A stretch of 35,376 nucleotides of DNA from Heliomicrobium undosum (GTDB taxonomy: Bacteria; Bacillota; Desulfitobacteriia; Heliobacteriales; Heliobacteriaceae). The notes below the pieces were generated by a model that was given only the letters and a program-made list of their open reading frames with translations, ran no database searches and was not told where the DNA came from. The stretch is from contig NZ_WXEY01000028.1 of NCBI RefSeq assembly GCF_009877425.1, positions 1 through 35,376 on the forward strand, read 5' to 3'. The translations under genes and the position numbers were made by a program. Of the stretch, positions 17,749 through 24,646 are shown piece by piece; the first letter of the stretch is position 1; each line of letters starts with the position of its first letter.

Positions 17749-18605
17749 TGCGCGCCTGTCGAACCAACGATTCCCGCTTCCTTTCCGAGAGCGCTCCAGC
17801 CCTGTCGGGCTTTACGATAGATCAAACCAACCTACGGCTGGTCATCGACGGCTACCCTCGGGTGAGCAACCCCGCCCGCCTGGCCGAACACTGGATCTCC
17901 CTGGCGCGCGAACAGGGCCTCGAAAAAATCTGGCTTTGGACCTTTGACAAGGACGTTGCTGAGTTCCAGGCCTCGGGTTTTGTCGAAGAAGGCCGTATCC
18001 CTGAAGATTCCTATGCCAAACCGACGGTCATTCTGGCCCACTATCTCCGGCCGGAACGGGGCCGTTCCGAATATATCGCTGAAGAGGACATACTGCTCCG
18101 CCACATCCAGGAGGCGCCTGTCCGCCCGCTGTCCCCATTGCCGGAAGGATTGCGCGTCGCACATCTCTCACCGGTAGACAGCCCCGCCATCAGCAGGCTG
18201 ATGCAGGCCGTCTTCGCGTCCTATCCAACACCGGTCGACGACCCGCGCTATATTGCCGGGCTCATGGAAAAGGGCTGTCACTTCGCCGGTGTCTTTGACG
18301 GCGAAGAACTGGTCAGCATGGCGGCCGCTTACCCCGACAAGCGGTGGCAGCGGTGCGAAATCACCGACTGCGCCACCCTTGACGGTTATCGCGGACTCTC
18401 CCTGACAGAGCGGCTGATCGGTCGCCTTGAACCGCTGATGCTTCACTGGATGCCTTTTCGATTCTACACATTGGCCCGCGCTCGCTCCTACGGAATCAAC
18501 CGGACTTTTTTCAAACTGGGCTACCGCTTCTGTGGACGACTGATCAACAACTGTCATATCGCCGGCGGTTATGAGGATATGAACCTCTGGGTCCGCCTTC
18601 CTTAA
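17748..18605 (+). CDS. ablB: Beta-lysine N-acetyltransferase (AblB/YodP-like)
   Basis: This enzyme acetylates L-beta-lysine with acetyl-CoA to give N-epsilon-acetyl-beta-lysine, a compatible solute. The protein has 285 residues. The N-terminal half carries LEKIWLWTFDKD and FVEEGRIPEDSY..KPTVILAHYL, both typical of AblB. The C-terminal GNAT fold lies at about 135-285 (FAGVFDGEELVSMAAAYPD, DCATLDGYRGLSLTERLI as the acetyl-CoA binding region, YGINRTFFKLGYRFCGRL). The ATG shares one base with the ablA stop (TGATG), and GGGTGG lies upstream, so the two are coupled and under the same riboswitch. The same frame is open far upstream inside ablA, but that part is only a shadow. Confidence 0.9.
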   Translation: MRACRTNDSRFLSESAPALSGFTIDQTNLRLVIDGYPRVSNPARLAEHWISLAREQGLEKIWLWTFDKDVAEFQASGFVEEGRIPEDSYAKPTVILAHYLRPERGRSEYIAEEDILLRHIQEAPVRPLSPLPEGLRVAHLSPVDSPAISRLMQAVFASYPTPVDDPRYIAGLMEKGCHFAGVFDGEELVSMAAAYPDKRWQRCEITDCATLDGYRGLSLTERLIGRLEPLMLHWMPFRFYTLARARSYGINRTFFKLGYRFCGRLINNCHIAGGYEDMNLWVRLP

Positions 18606-18617
18606 ATCGTCTGCATC

Positions 18618-18752
18618 AAATACGTGCAAGGCTCCGCCGCCACCATCGGCGCGGTGGGCATCGAATACGCCGTGATCCGCAAATCCTCGGTAGTCATCAT
18701 CAGCATCACCGCTGTGATTGCGGTGATGGCGTTGCTGTATGTGTATCTTTGA
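18618..18752 (+). pseudogene. Remnant of a second lactate permease: C-terminal 44 codons
   Basis: Just after ablB an open stretch encodes a C-terminus very like that of the permease at 19099: VQGSAAT, GIEYAVIRKSSV, then a hydrophobic helix and VYL before the stop. It has no start and no remaining N-terminal part, so a complete copy was deleted and only the last helix survives. A homologous terminator follows at 18794. It shows that two tandem lctP copies once stood here. Confidence 0.85.
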
Positions 18753-18793
18753 AGATGGAAGAAAGACCTCATTGTGCGTTGATTCTCGCCAAG

Positions 18794-18833
18794 AAACAAC
18801 CCCGCTTCCGGCTTGGTCGGAGCGGGGTTGTTT
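18794..18833 (+). terminator. Terminator of the lost permease copy / ablAB
   Basis: A 13-bp perfect stem (18794-18806 with 18821-18833; AACAACCCCGCT type) is flanked by T residues. It is closely related to the one after the intact permease (20714-20756). It now probably ends the ablA-ablB transcript. Confidence 0.85.
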
Positions 18834-18846
18834 CATTCAAAAACAA

Positions 18847-18874
18847 AATGGAACTTTTTCGTCGGGGAATGCGT
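18847..18874 (+). repeat. 28-nt direct repeat, copy 1
   Basis: An exact 28-nt match to 20781-20808 (starts AATGGAACTTTTTCG, ends GGAATGCGT). Each copy follows a permease end and its terminator. It is a remnant of the same duplication. Confidence 0.9.
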
Positions 18875-18906
18875 GGCTGGGGTTCTTCTGTTTGCCGGGG
18901 TTATGT

Positions 18907-18948
18907 CTATAGGCTGAACCGCTTGACCTTCTCCAGCAAATCTACGCG
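18907..18948 (-). pseudogene. Chemoreceptor C-terminal scrap
   Basis: On the minus strand the sequence encodes VDLLEKVKRFSL followed by a stop. This closely matches the last residues ([11 protein letters not shown]) of the chemoreceptor ending at 13693. Nothing upstream continues the match, so only the extreme tail remains. It is short, but the match in frame and at a stop codon is hard to explain by chance. Confidence 0.65.
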
Positions 18949-19052
18949 GCCCAAACTCCCTTTTACGTTATCGAAGGAGTCGCATTACGTCACCCGTCCT
19001 GAAAAAGCCGAATTCCGTTTCCAACGGTCAAACGGGAACCATTCCCAAAGGG

Positions 19053-19058
19053 TATAAT
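19053..19058 (+). promoter_or_regulatory. -10 box of the lactate permease gene
   Basis: A perfect TATAAT lies 40 nt before the ATG at 19099. I see no convincing -35 box at 16-18 nt, so activator dependence or a weak promoter is possible. Confidence 0.45.
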
Positions 19059-19098
19059 TACATAAATCATCATCAATGTAAAAAGGAGGATGTAAGGC

Positions 19099-20670
19099 AT
19101 GACTTTTTCCATTATCCCCATGCTGATGCCAATTGCCGTGATTCTGCTGATGATCATCTGGAGGCGCACTTCTGTCCATATCAGTGGAACCGTTGGCTGG
19201 TTGCTGACGGTTCTGGTTGCCTTCCTTTTCTTCCGTACCGGCCTGGAAGCCTCCTTTCGCGCTAGCCTCTCCGGCGTCTTTCTTTCTTTTCCTGTTTCAC
19301 TGATTATCCTGGGTTCTATCCTGCAGATCACCTATATGGAGAGAACAGGAGCGATTCGACGCGTCGTGGTGTTTCTGAAGACACTCGCTCCCACTGACAA
19401 AGCTGTCCAAATTATGCTGTTGAACATCGGTGTGGGGACAGCTTTCGTCGCCATCGGCGCCTTGCCAACGACCATCCTGCCTCCGCTGCTTGTCGCTCTC
19501 GGGTACTCCCCTTTTGTGTCTGTCGCGATGTCCTGCCTCGGTTTTGACGCGCTCTGCTCCTACAGTCTGGTCGCAACGCCGCTGGTCATTTACTCCGACC
19601 TCTCCGGCACGTCGTTGCTCCAGGCGGCGCAGATCTTTTCGATGTACATGCCGCCGATCGCCACCCTGCTCAGTCTCGGCATGTTATGGCTCGTTGGAGG
19701 CTGGCCGCTTGTTCGCAAAGGGTTCGCGCCCGCTCTCATCACGGGGATCACGAGCAGCGGCATCGCTATCTCCATCAGCCATATCCCGCTCCTCTCGCCG
19801 GCGGTCGTCCTGACAGGTGTTATCGCCGGATTAGGCACTGTATTGGTCATGTTGCTGTACCTGAAATTAACGGGCCAACCCATCCGGGATCGCTCCGCGC
19901 TTACGGCGGGAGACCTGGATGTCGAGAAACAAATGCCACTGCTCAAGGCTCTGTCTCCATGGCTGATCTTGACGGCCTTCCTCGTGGTGACCAACTTCTA
20001 TCCCCCGATCCATGACCTCCTATTCGTTCAGTGGTCCTTGCCAGTGGAGGTCATCCCGGGCAAACCGGTCAAGACCCGGTTTTTCTGGAACGCCTATACC
20101 TGGGTGTTTGTCAGCATCTTTGCAGCTATGTTTTGGCTGAAGCCCTCTCGCGAAGACCTGAAAATCATCGTGTCTCGTTCTTTTCACCGGTCTTGGAAGC
20201 CCGCCCTTTCCGTCGTCGCCTTCTACGCCACCGCTAATGTGATGAACTACTCCGGTCTTGCGAATGTGGATGGTGTCTGGAAAATTGTCGATCCGGCCCA
20301 AAACAACATGATCTCCATCCTTGCCACCGCCTCTGCCGCCGCCTTCGGTTCCATTTACCCTTCTGTCAGCGCTTTTCTGGGGCTCTTTGGCGGTTTTCTC
20401 AGCAGCAGCCAAGGCTCGGGCATCGCCATGTTCACGAAATATAACATGTTGACATCAGAAAAACTGATGATCGACGGATTCGTCGTCAATGCGGCCGCCT
20501 CCATCTGCAGCGGCCTGGCCAACGCCATCGCGCCCGCCAAGGTGCAGGGATCGGCGGCCACCGTCGACGCGTTGGGCATCGAATACGCGGTTATTCGCAA
20601 GTCTTCCGTGATCATCATGGGCATCACCCTCGTGATTGCGATCATGGCGTTGATGCGTGTTTATCTTTAA
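19099..20670 (+). CDS. lctP: L-lactate permease family transporter
   Basis: An integral membrane carrier of the LctP family (PF02652), which imports lactate, and in some members glycolate, with protons. The protein has 523 residues, close to the usual 530-560, with about twelve to fourteen hydrophobic helices spread over the whole length. Family-like features are GTAFVAIGALPTTILPPLLV (about 115-134), the SAAAFGSIYPSVSAFLGLFG segment (about 412-431) and the closing GIEYAVIRKSSVII before the last helix. GGAGG lies 9 nt before the ATG. It stands alone, with no lactate dehydrogenase or lutABC-type genes next to it, so the substrate is assigned by family only. A strong terminator follows. Confidence 0.88.
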   Translation: MTFSIIPMLMPIAVILLMIIWRRTSVHISGTVGWLLTVLVAFLFFRTGLEASFRASLSGVFLSFPVSLIILGSILQITYMERTGAIRRVVVFLKTLAPTDKAVQIMLLNIGVGTAFVAIGALPTTILPPLLVALGYSPFVSVAMSCLGFDALCSYSLVATPLVIYSDLSGTSLLQAAQIFSMYMPPIATLLSLGMLWLVGGWPLVRKGFAPALITGITSSGIAISISHIPLLSPAVVLTGVIAGLGTVLVMLLYLKLTGQPIRDRSALTAGDLDVEKQMPLLKALSPWLILTAFLVVTNFYPPIHDLLFVQWSLPVEVIPGKPVKTRFFWNAYTWVFVSIFAAMFWLKPSREDLKIIVSRSFHRSWKPALSVVAFYATANVMNYSGLANVDGVWKIVDPAQNNMISILATASAAAFGSIYPSVSAFLGLFGGFLSSSQGSGIAMFTKYNMLTSEKLMIDGFVVNAAASICSGLANAIAPAKVQGSAATVDALGIEYAVIRKSSVIIMGITLVIAIMALMRVYL

Positions 20671-20713
20671 ATTTGGTCAGAAAGACTCGGAACGCGCGTT
20701 GAACCTTTATAGT

Positions 20714-20756
20714 GAAACAACCCCGCTACCGGGCCGTCCGGCGGCGGGGTTGTTTC
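20714..20756 (+). terminator. Terminator after lctP
   Basis: A 13-bp perfect stem (20714-20726 with 20744-20756, GAAACAACCCCGC type) is followed by a weak T-run. It is paralogous to the terminator at 18794-18833. Confidence 0.85.
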
Positions 20757-20780
20757 ATAGGAGAGCGTTATCAAAAAAAC

Positions 20781-20808
20781 AATGGAACTTTTTCGTCGGG
20801 GAATGCGT
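20781..20808 (+). repeat. 28-nt direct repeat, copy 2
   Basis: An exact copy of 18847-18874. It lies between the lctP terminator and the next gene and has no coding role that I can see. Confidence 0.9.
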
Positions 20809-20842
20809 CATTAAATCAAATCCACTAAAGGGGAGAGCGATC

Positions 20843-22198
20843 GTGAAAAAAGTATTATCGCCCACTCTGTTGCTGCTTTCGCTATTCCTCGGCATGGGGA
20901 TGCCAATCTCAGCGAACGTTTCCATCCCTTCTGCGGAAGCGGCGGCTGCCATTTCTGTTGTCAGCGCTGCGCCGGAGAACGCCAATTCACCCTTTAACCG
21001 CCGTGTAATTATCGAGGTTCCATCAGGCTCTTTGAACGCCGACGCCCAGGAAAGCGCTTACTTACGTTTTGATTCAGGCGTCACCGTTCAACGGGTCGTC
21101 TACAGCATCCCGGCTTCTGTTGGGAGTTCCCCAAATCTTTTTGTTTCCGGCGCCGGACTGCTCCCTCAGTCAGAGAACGGTTTCACCTTAACCGTCACCG
21201 GCAGCGGTTCTTATGGCGGCGGTATGATCGTACTCGACTTGGAAGGCATCTCGGCGAACAGTTCCGTTCATGATGTCCGTCTGCGCGTCGAAGCGCCTCC
21301 CGGTTCCATCTTTTACGCCGGCCCAGCCACCCTGACCAGCCCCCGCCTCGTTGATTACGCGGTATCCACTCGCACCGCCATCGTAAATCAGGACAGATCA
21401 GACACCATCGCCTTTTCTTTTGCTGAAATGGAAAAAGGCGCGATCAAAACCGGAATAGGCAGCATCAATCTCCATCTGCCGGAACCTCTGATCTGGGATG
21501 CGTCGTCGCTCAAAGTGACGACAGGCAAGGACGAGATCAGAGTCGCCGACCCGGTTCTTACCGACGGGAATCGCACACTGCGCATCGACGTTCAAAAAGC
21601 TTCGACGACTCCTTCGACCTTCGAACTGAGCGGCCTCGCGATCCGCGACGGCAGCAACAAGTTAACCGATCCCTTTGCTTTTGCCGTTACACTCGACGGC
21701 GCGAGCCGCCCCGGTGTTGAGCGGATCCCCATGCGCTTTGCGCCGAAGAAACATCCGCCCCAACCACCAACGACATCCACGTCGGAAAGGGCAACCCCCA
21801 AGACCGTTTTTACGATCGGGAAAACAGAGTACACCGCCGGAGACAAGCGCAACCCCTTGGATTATGCGCCCTTTCTGCACAACGGCAGAGCCTACCTGCC
21901 TGTCCGCGCCGTCGCCGAGGCGATGGGCATCGCTCCGGAAAATATCCACTGGCAGAGCGGTCCTGACGGTTTCCGGGTCACCTTATCCAAAGGGGGCAGA
22001 CAACTTACCCTGCAAGAAAACAGCGACCAACTCATCGACAGCGAGCGAGGCCCTGTCACCATGGACGCGCAAATGATTCTGACGCCTGCCAACAGGGTCT
22101 TCCTCCCGCTCCGCTGGATTGCAGAGCCCTTCGGGTTCGACGCTTCCTATGACGAGGCTCGCCGGCAGGTTATCCTTAAGCCGGCTGGCGGCCAGTAA
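20843..22198 (+). CDS. Secreted copper-amine-oxidase-like (stalk domain) protein
   Basis: A 451-residue exported protein. It has a signal peptide (KK, hydrophobic core, about residues 1-35) and a central beta-rich region (about 40-300) with VIIEVPSGSLNADAQESAYL. A Pro/Thr linker (PPQPPTTSTSERATPK) leads to a C-terminal copper amine oxidase N1-like domain (about 325-449). The last holds AYLPVRAVAEAMGI, RVFLPLRWIAEPFGF and RRQVILKP, its two hallmark repeats. Such domains are extracellular binding modules in Clostridia and are not oxidases; the ligand is unknown. I chose the GTG at 20843 because GGGGAG lies 7-8 nt upstream and the signal peptide begins there. The open frame extends to 20657 across the lctP terminator, which makes that extension unlikely. 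Confidence 0.8.
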   Translation: MKKVLSPTLLLLSLFLGMGMPISANVSIPSAEAAAAISVVSAAPENANSPFNRRVIIEVPSGSLNADAQESAYLRFDSGVTVQRVVYSIPASVGSSPNLFVSGAGLLPQSENGFTLTVTGSGSYGGGMIVLDLEGISANSSVHDVRLRVEAPPGSIFYAGPATLTSPRLVDYAVSTRTAIVNQDRSDTIAFSFAEMEKGAIKTGIGSINLHLPEPLIWDASSLKVTTGKDEIRVADPVLTDGNRTLRIDVQKASTTPSTFELSGLAIRDGSNKLTDPFAFAVTLDGASRPGVERIPMRFAPKKHPPQPPTTSTSERATPKTVFTIGKTEYTAGDKRNPLDYAPFLHNGRAYLPVRAVAEAMGIAPENIHWQSGPDGFRVTLSKGGRQLTLQENSDQLIDSERGPVTMDAQMILTPANRVFLPLRWIAEPFGFDASYDEARRQVILKPAGGQ

Positions 22199-22220
22199 TC
22201 AAAGAAAAATCGAAGACCAA

Positions 22221-22252
22221 ACAAGCCCGCTCCTTGCTAGAAGCGGGCTTGT
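22221..22252. terminator. Terminator after the stalk-domain gene
   Basis: An 11-bp perfect stem (22221-22231 with 22242-22252, ACAAGCCCGCT type) has T-rich sequence after it on the plus strand. The following 130 nt to 22385 hold nothing that I recognise. Confidence 0.85.
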
Positions 22253-22384
22253 CTGGTTTCAGACAGTTTTGGTTTTCTGGCGGTTTTGCGTCCTCGATAG
22301 TGTTTCATCATGAGGGGTGTGCATCATGACGGTTTTGTGTCGGCGGTTGGCTGCCCGGTTAGCCTGTTTTTCGTGAACACCACG

Positions 22385-22597
22385 TTATGACCAAAAATCT
22401 TCCGTCAGCTTGTTCGCTTCCGCGCGGCGGCGGTCGGTCTCCGCCAGATCAATCTCGTATCTGCCATTAATGAGCCGGATCACATCCCCTTCCTTTGCCT
22501 CAACAGGGAGTTCGTTTTTGGGGATGTCAATGGTACCGTCTCCATCCATCTCGACAACGGCGAGTCGGCCTTCAAATCGATCAATAATGAGCGCCAA
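22385..22597 (-). CDS. DUF3006 family small protein
   Basis: A 70-residue protein with the DUF3006 pattern: an opening IIDRFEGRLAVVEMDG, then IDIPKNELPVEAKEGDVI, and a charged helical tail (ETDRRRAEANKLTEDFW). The fold is probably a small beta barrel. The function is unknown, though in Firmicutes such proteins are often found beside MBL-fold (ComEC-like) secreted proteins; none lies here. Translation starts at a TTG (22595-22597) with GAGGTG 7 nt before it. No ATG is available upstream in frame. Confidence 0.8.
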   Translation of the reverse strand: MALIIDRFEGRLAVVEMDGDGTIDIPKNELPVEAKEGDVIRLINGRYEIDLAETDRRRAEANKLTEDFWS

Positions 22598-22761
22598 GGA
22601 GTGACACCTCTTCCTCTATTAGTGCTGGTGCTTATCCACCATGTGCTACAACCCAATCTCTTGAAAAATCCCCATCGTCTTTCCCCTCCGAAGAAAGAAT
22701 AACGCTTGGTTAGTTTCTACATTTTACCATGATTCTATATTTGTATTACGGCTTTCGCTCA

Positions 22762-22892
22762 ATAAAAAAACCACCGACGATTTCACTGTCGATGGTCGTT
22801 TCGTCTGTATAAGAACTCCCTGCCTAGGCTTTGTTCGCCAGGTCAGACATCAGTTTCATGATCGCTCGTTTTTCAATTCGTGTACCAGGGTA
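22762..22892 (-). repeat. Gene-end relic with terminator, copy A
   Basis: On the minus strand this segment matches 34195-34309. It encodes (with one frameshift) a tail like HEL...MKLMSDLA(N/S)KA followed by a stop at 22824-22826. Then comes a terminator hairpin (ACCATCGAC/GTCGGTGGT with a G-U pair, T-run). The G-U pair works only on the minus strand, which fixes the direction. Two copies of the same 3-prime end without gene bodies suggest decayed genes or a short repeat element. The gap 22598-22761 shows nothing else. Confidence 0.6.
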
Positions 22893-22918
22893 CAGAAGAT
22901 TATCCTCCCACAACAACC

Positions 22919-23629
22919 CTAGCGTTCCATTTCATTCCTTAGCTTTTTCAAATCTAGGAATTGTTCTGGAAACAAGATGATCCCAGCCCTATTACTTGTT
23001 AGATTCAACATCGTTTTCTCTTTTTTCGATAGCTGTTCGTATATGCGTTTAAACACTGGAGCGCTCTTTTGGGCATCAAGGGAAAGAAGCAAATTAGTTA
23101 TTGAGCGTAAGTCTTTTTCTTTCTTATTCCCCCTCTTTTCCGATATAACCATCTTATGGACCACATATGCTTCGGGTAGTGGAACAATTACTTTTATATT
23201 ATTCAAATCAACAATTATAGGATTATCGCATAGAATATCCATATGCCGAAGTCCTTGTGCTTTTATATTAAGATTTTGTACGTCATATGGAGCAATCTGT
23301 CCTCTTCCCATCTCTCGGACCAAAAACTCAACTTCTAAACGACTTTCTGGATGAAAAAAAATAGTTAATCCATTAAGCACATCTTGACGAAATAAATAGT
23401 TTTCTTTTTCCAATGTTGATGGTAGGTCAATGTATTTGTTTGGTCGTTTAATGTTTGGAAGAAGAAAGTCAATGTCTCTTGTTTTCAAATTCGCCCGAAA
23501 ACCTGGCAGGTATGCTCGTTCATATATGTATTCAGCCCAACTACCGACCACCATTACATCACGCAACAATCCCTGAGTCTGAAATATCTTCAACAAGTTT
23601 AAAAATACATCTGCTTGACCGTAACTCAA
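22919..23629 (-). CDS. Nucleotidyltransferase-fold protein, candidate toxin-like partner
   Basis: A 236-residue protein with a Pol-beta-type nucleotidyltransferase signature: VVGSWAEYIYERA (about 27-39, the GS motif) followed by TRDIDFLLP (about 50-58, the DxD-like D-I-D), then LEVEFLVREMGRG (about 98-110, the likely third acidic strand). A helical region with VHKMVISEKRGNKKEKDLRSITNLLLSLD resembles the C-terminal half of NTP_transf_8/AbiEii-like proteins. These transfer nucleotides to RNA or protein, and several are toxins. It overlaps the small gene 23626-23925 by 4 nt (ATGA), so they are co-translated. Its codons are A+T-richer than in the host-like genes to the left. The toxin assignment is inference. 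Confidence 0.6.
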   Translation of the reverse strand: MSYGQADVFLNLLKIFQTQGLLRDVMVVGSWAEYIYERAYLPGFRANLKTRDIDFLLPNIKRPNKYIDLPSTLEKENYLFRQDVLNGLTIFFHPESRLEVEFLVREMGRGQIAPYDVQNLNIKAQGLRHMDILCDNPIIVDLNNIKVIVPLPEAYVVHKMVISEKRGNKKEKDLRSITNLLLSLDAQKSAPVFKRIYEQLSKKEKTMLNLTSNRAGIILFPEQFLDLKKLRNEMER

Positions 23630-23925
23630 CGCAACGCCCTCCTTATAATCCTAAAATCTTCTTGGATGCTCTTCAATGTCTGTTCAAGTCGTTTCCGTTC
23701 TGCTATTTTCATTTGTAACTCTTCAACTTCGTCGTCACTTAACTTTAAGTATTGGTTTTTCACCTTACTTCCTTCCCGATAGACAAAGTATCTGTACTCT
23801 TTTTTTCCCAGTTTACGAATTCGGATACTCCCTTTCGGCAACTGCTCTATTCGTTTTTTAATCATTTTTTCCATCTCAATGAGTCGTTCTCTTTCTTCGA
23901 TTAAAACGCCTTTTATAATACTCAA
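23626..23925 (-). CDS. Small basic coiled-coil protein, partner of the nucleotidyltransferase
   Basis: About 99 residues, rich in Lys, Arg and Glu. A first amphipathic helix (IEERERLIEMEKMIKKRIEQ) is followed by a beta-hairpin-like centre (GSIRIRKLGKKEYRYFVYRE, then GSKVKNQYL). The centre resembles the DNA-arm-like motif of DUF6788-type proteins (K/RG-x-Y-Y-x-Y-R-x-G-x-K). A second long helix ends the protein. Lacking enzymatic motifs, it is a natural candidate antitoxin or targeting partner for the overlapping gene downstream. I favour the TTG at 23925 (GAGGGG about 9 nt upstream); a TTG at 23934 lies too close to that site. A dyad lies over its promoter. Confidence 0.55.
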   Translation of the reverse strand: MSIIKGVLIEERERLIEMEKMIKKRIEQLPKGSIRIRKLGKKEYRYFVYREGSKVKNQYLKLSDDEVEELQMKIAERKRLEQTLKSIQEDFRIIRRALR

Positions 23926-23958
23926 CCTTAACAACCCCTCTTAGATTCCTTACCCTAC

Positions 23959-23976
23959 ATTATACCCGATTATCGG
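23959..23976 (-). promoter_or_regulatory. -10 box and dyad upstream of the nucleotidyltransferase pair
   Basis: On the minus strand a perfect TATAAT (23959-23964) is preceded by an 11-bp dyad (CCGAT-A-ATCGG, 23966-23976) that occupies the spacer region. A repressor bound there would block the promoter, as in autoregulated toxin-antitoxin operons. I see no clear -35 box. Confidence 0.4.
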
Positions 23977-24056
23977 CAATTGTAGTGTATTGTCGGGTCG
24001 TTATCAATCGAATTATTTGACCCCCCCGTCTTAAAGCAAATTCACATAAAAAAGAC

Positions 24057-24094
24057 CCGAAACGCTTGTGGAAACATTGCCACAAGCGTTTCGG
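24057..24094 (-). terminator. Strong Rho-independent terminator
   Basis: A 15-bp perfect stem (24057-24071 with 24080-24094) with an 8-nt loop is followed on the minus strand by GTCTTTTTTATG. It ends the transcript of the minus-strand gene at 24113. Confidence 0.92.
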
Positions 24095-24112
24095 CACGGT
24101 TCCCGTAGCTTT

Positions 24113-24646
24113 CTACATTGTTTTATCCATGTCTTTCGTTCTCTTTCTTTTCTTTCGTCGTTTTTTTAATTCGTCTAGATCGTTTTCTGCATCAACTTTG
24201 GACTTTTCCGTGACTAATGACCGCCAAGAAGACCATAACCTTCTAAGAAAAATTCCTGGCACCTCAACAAACCACGGCGATGAGATCGTCACCCCAAGAT
24301 TTGCCGTCATTCTCTCCCAGCTATCCCGATTGATCATCACCGGTACGTCGTTGAGTTCCACCCGGTCCAGGATCTCCCGCAACGGCGCATCGGCGATCGG
24401 CTGAGCGATCTGAGCGTTCCAGTTCCGGATCGCCGCCTCCCTCTGCCCCTCATCGACTCCCAGCGCCTTCATCGCCCGCGCCCAGGTCCGCACAGTCCAG
24501 TCCCGTTCCTCCTCGTAACTCCAGGGCTGCGCGTCCGGCTCCTCGCTGCCCACCGGCGGCCGCGGCACGTAATGAAAAGCTGCCGTTGCGGCCAGCCTGG
24601 CGATCGCCGTTTCCACCTGTTTCGCGTCAAGGCGCACCTTCTCCAT
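24113..24646 (-). CDS. Hypothetical protein with Lys/Arg-rich tail, element-associated
   Basis: A 177-residue cytoplasmic protein that I do not recognise. The first two thirds are helical and high-GC (VRLDAKQVETAIARLAATA, RTWARAMKALGVDEGQREA, LNDVPVMINRDSWERMTANL). The last quarter changes to a Lys/Arg-rich charged tail (DELKKRRKKRKRTKDMDK). That junction looks abrupt, as if the C-terminus had been replaced or frameshifted. The ATG overlaps the stop of the preceding broken reading frame (TGATG), with no good Shine-Dalgarno, so its translation depended on that upstream gene. It sits downstream of relaxase-like debris and may be a mobilisation-module gene that is no longer useful. Confidence 0.4.
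   Translation of the reverse strand: MEKVRLDAKQVETAIARLAATAAFHYVPRPPVGSEEPDAQPWSYEEERDWTVRTWARAMKALGVDEGQREAAIRNWNAQIAQPIADAPLREILDRVELNDVPVMINRDSWERMTANLGVTISSPWFVEVPGIFLRRLWSSWRSLVTEKSKVDAENDLDELKKRRKKRKRTKDMDKTM

Noticed and set aside
18749-19057. 102-codon plus-strand ORF after the permease stub
   Set aside because: It reads through the terminator and the antisense of the chemoreceptor scrap.
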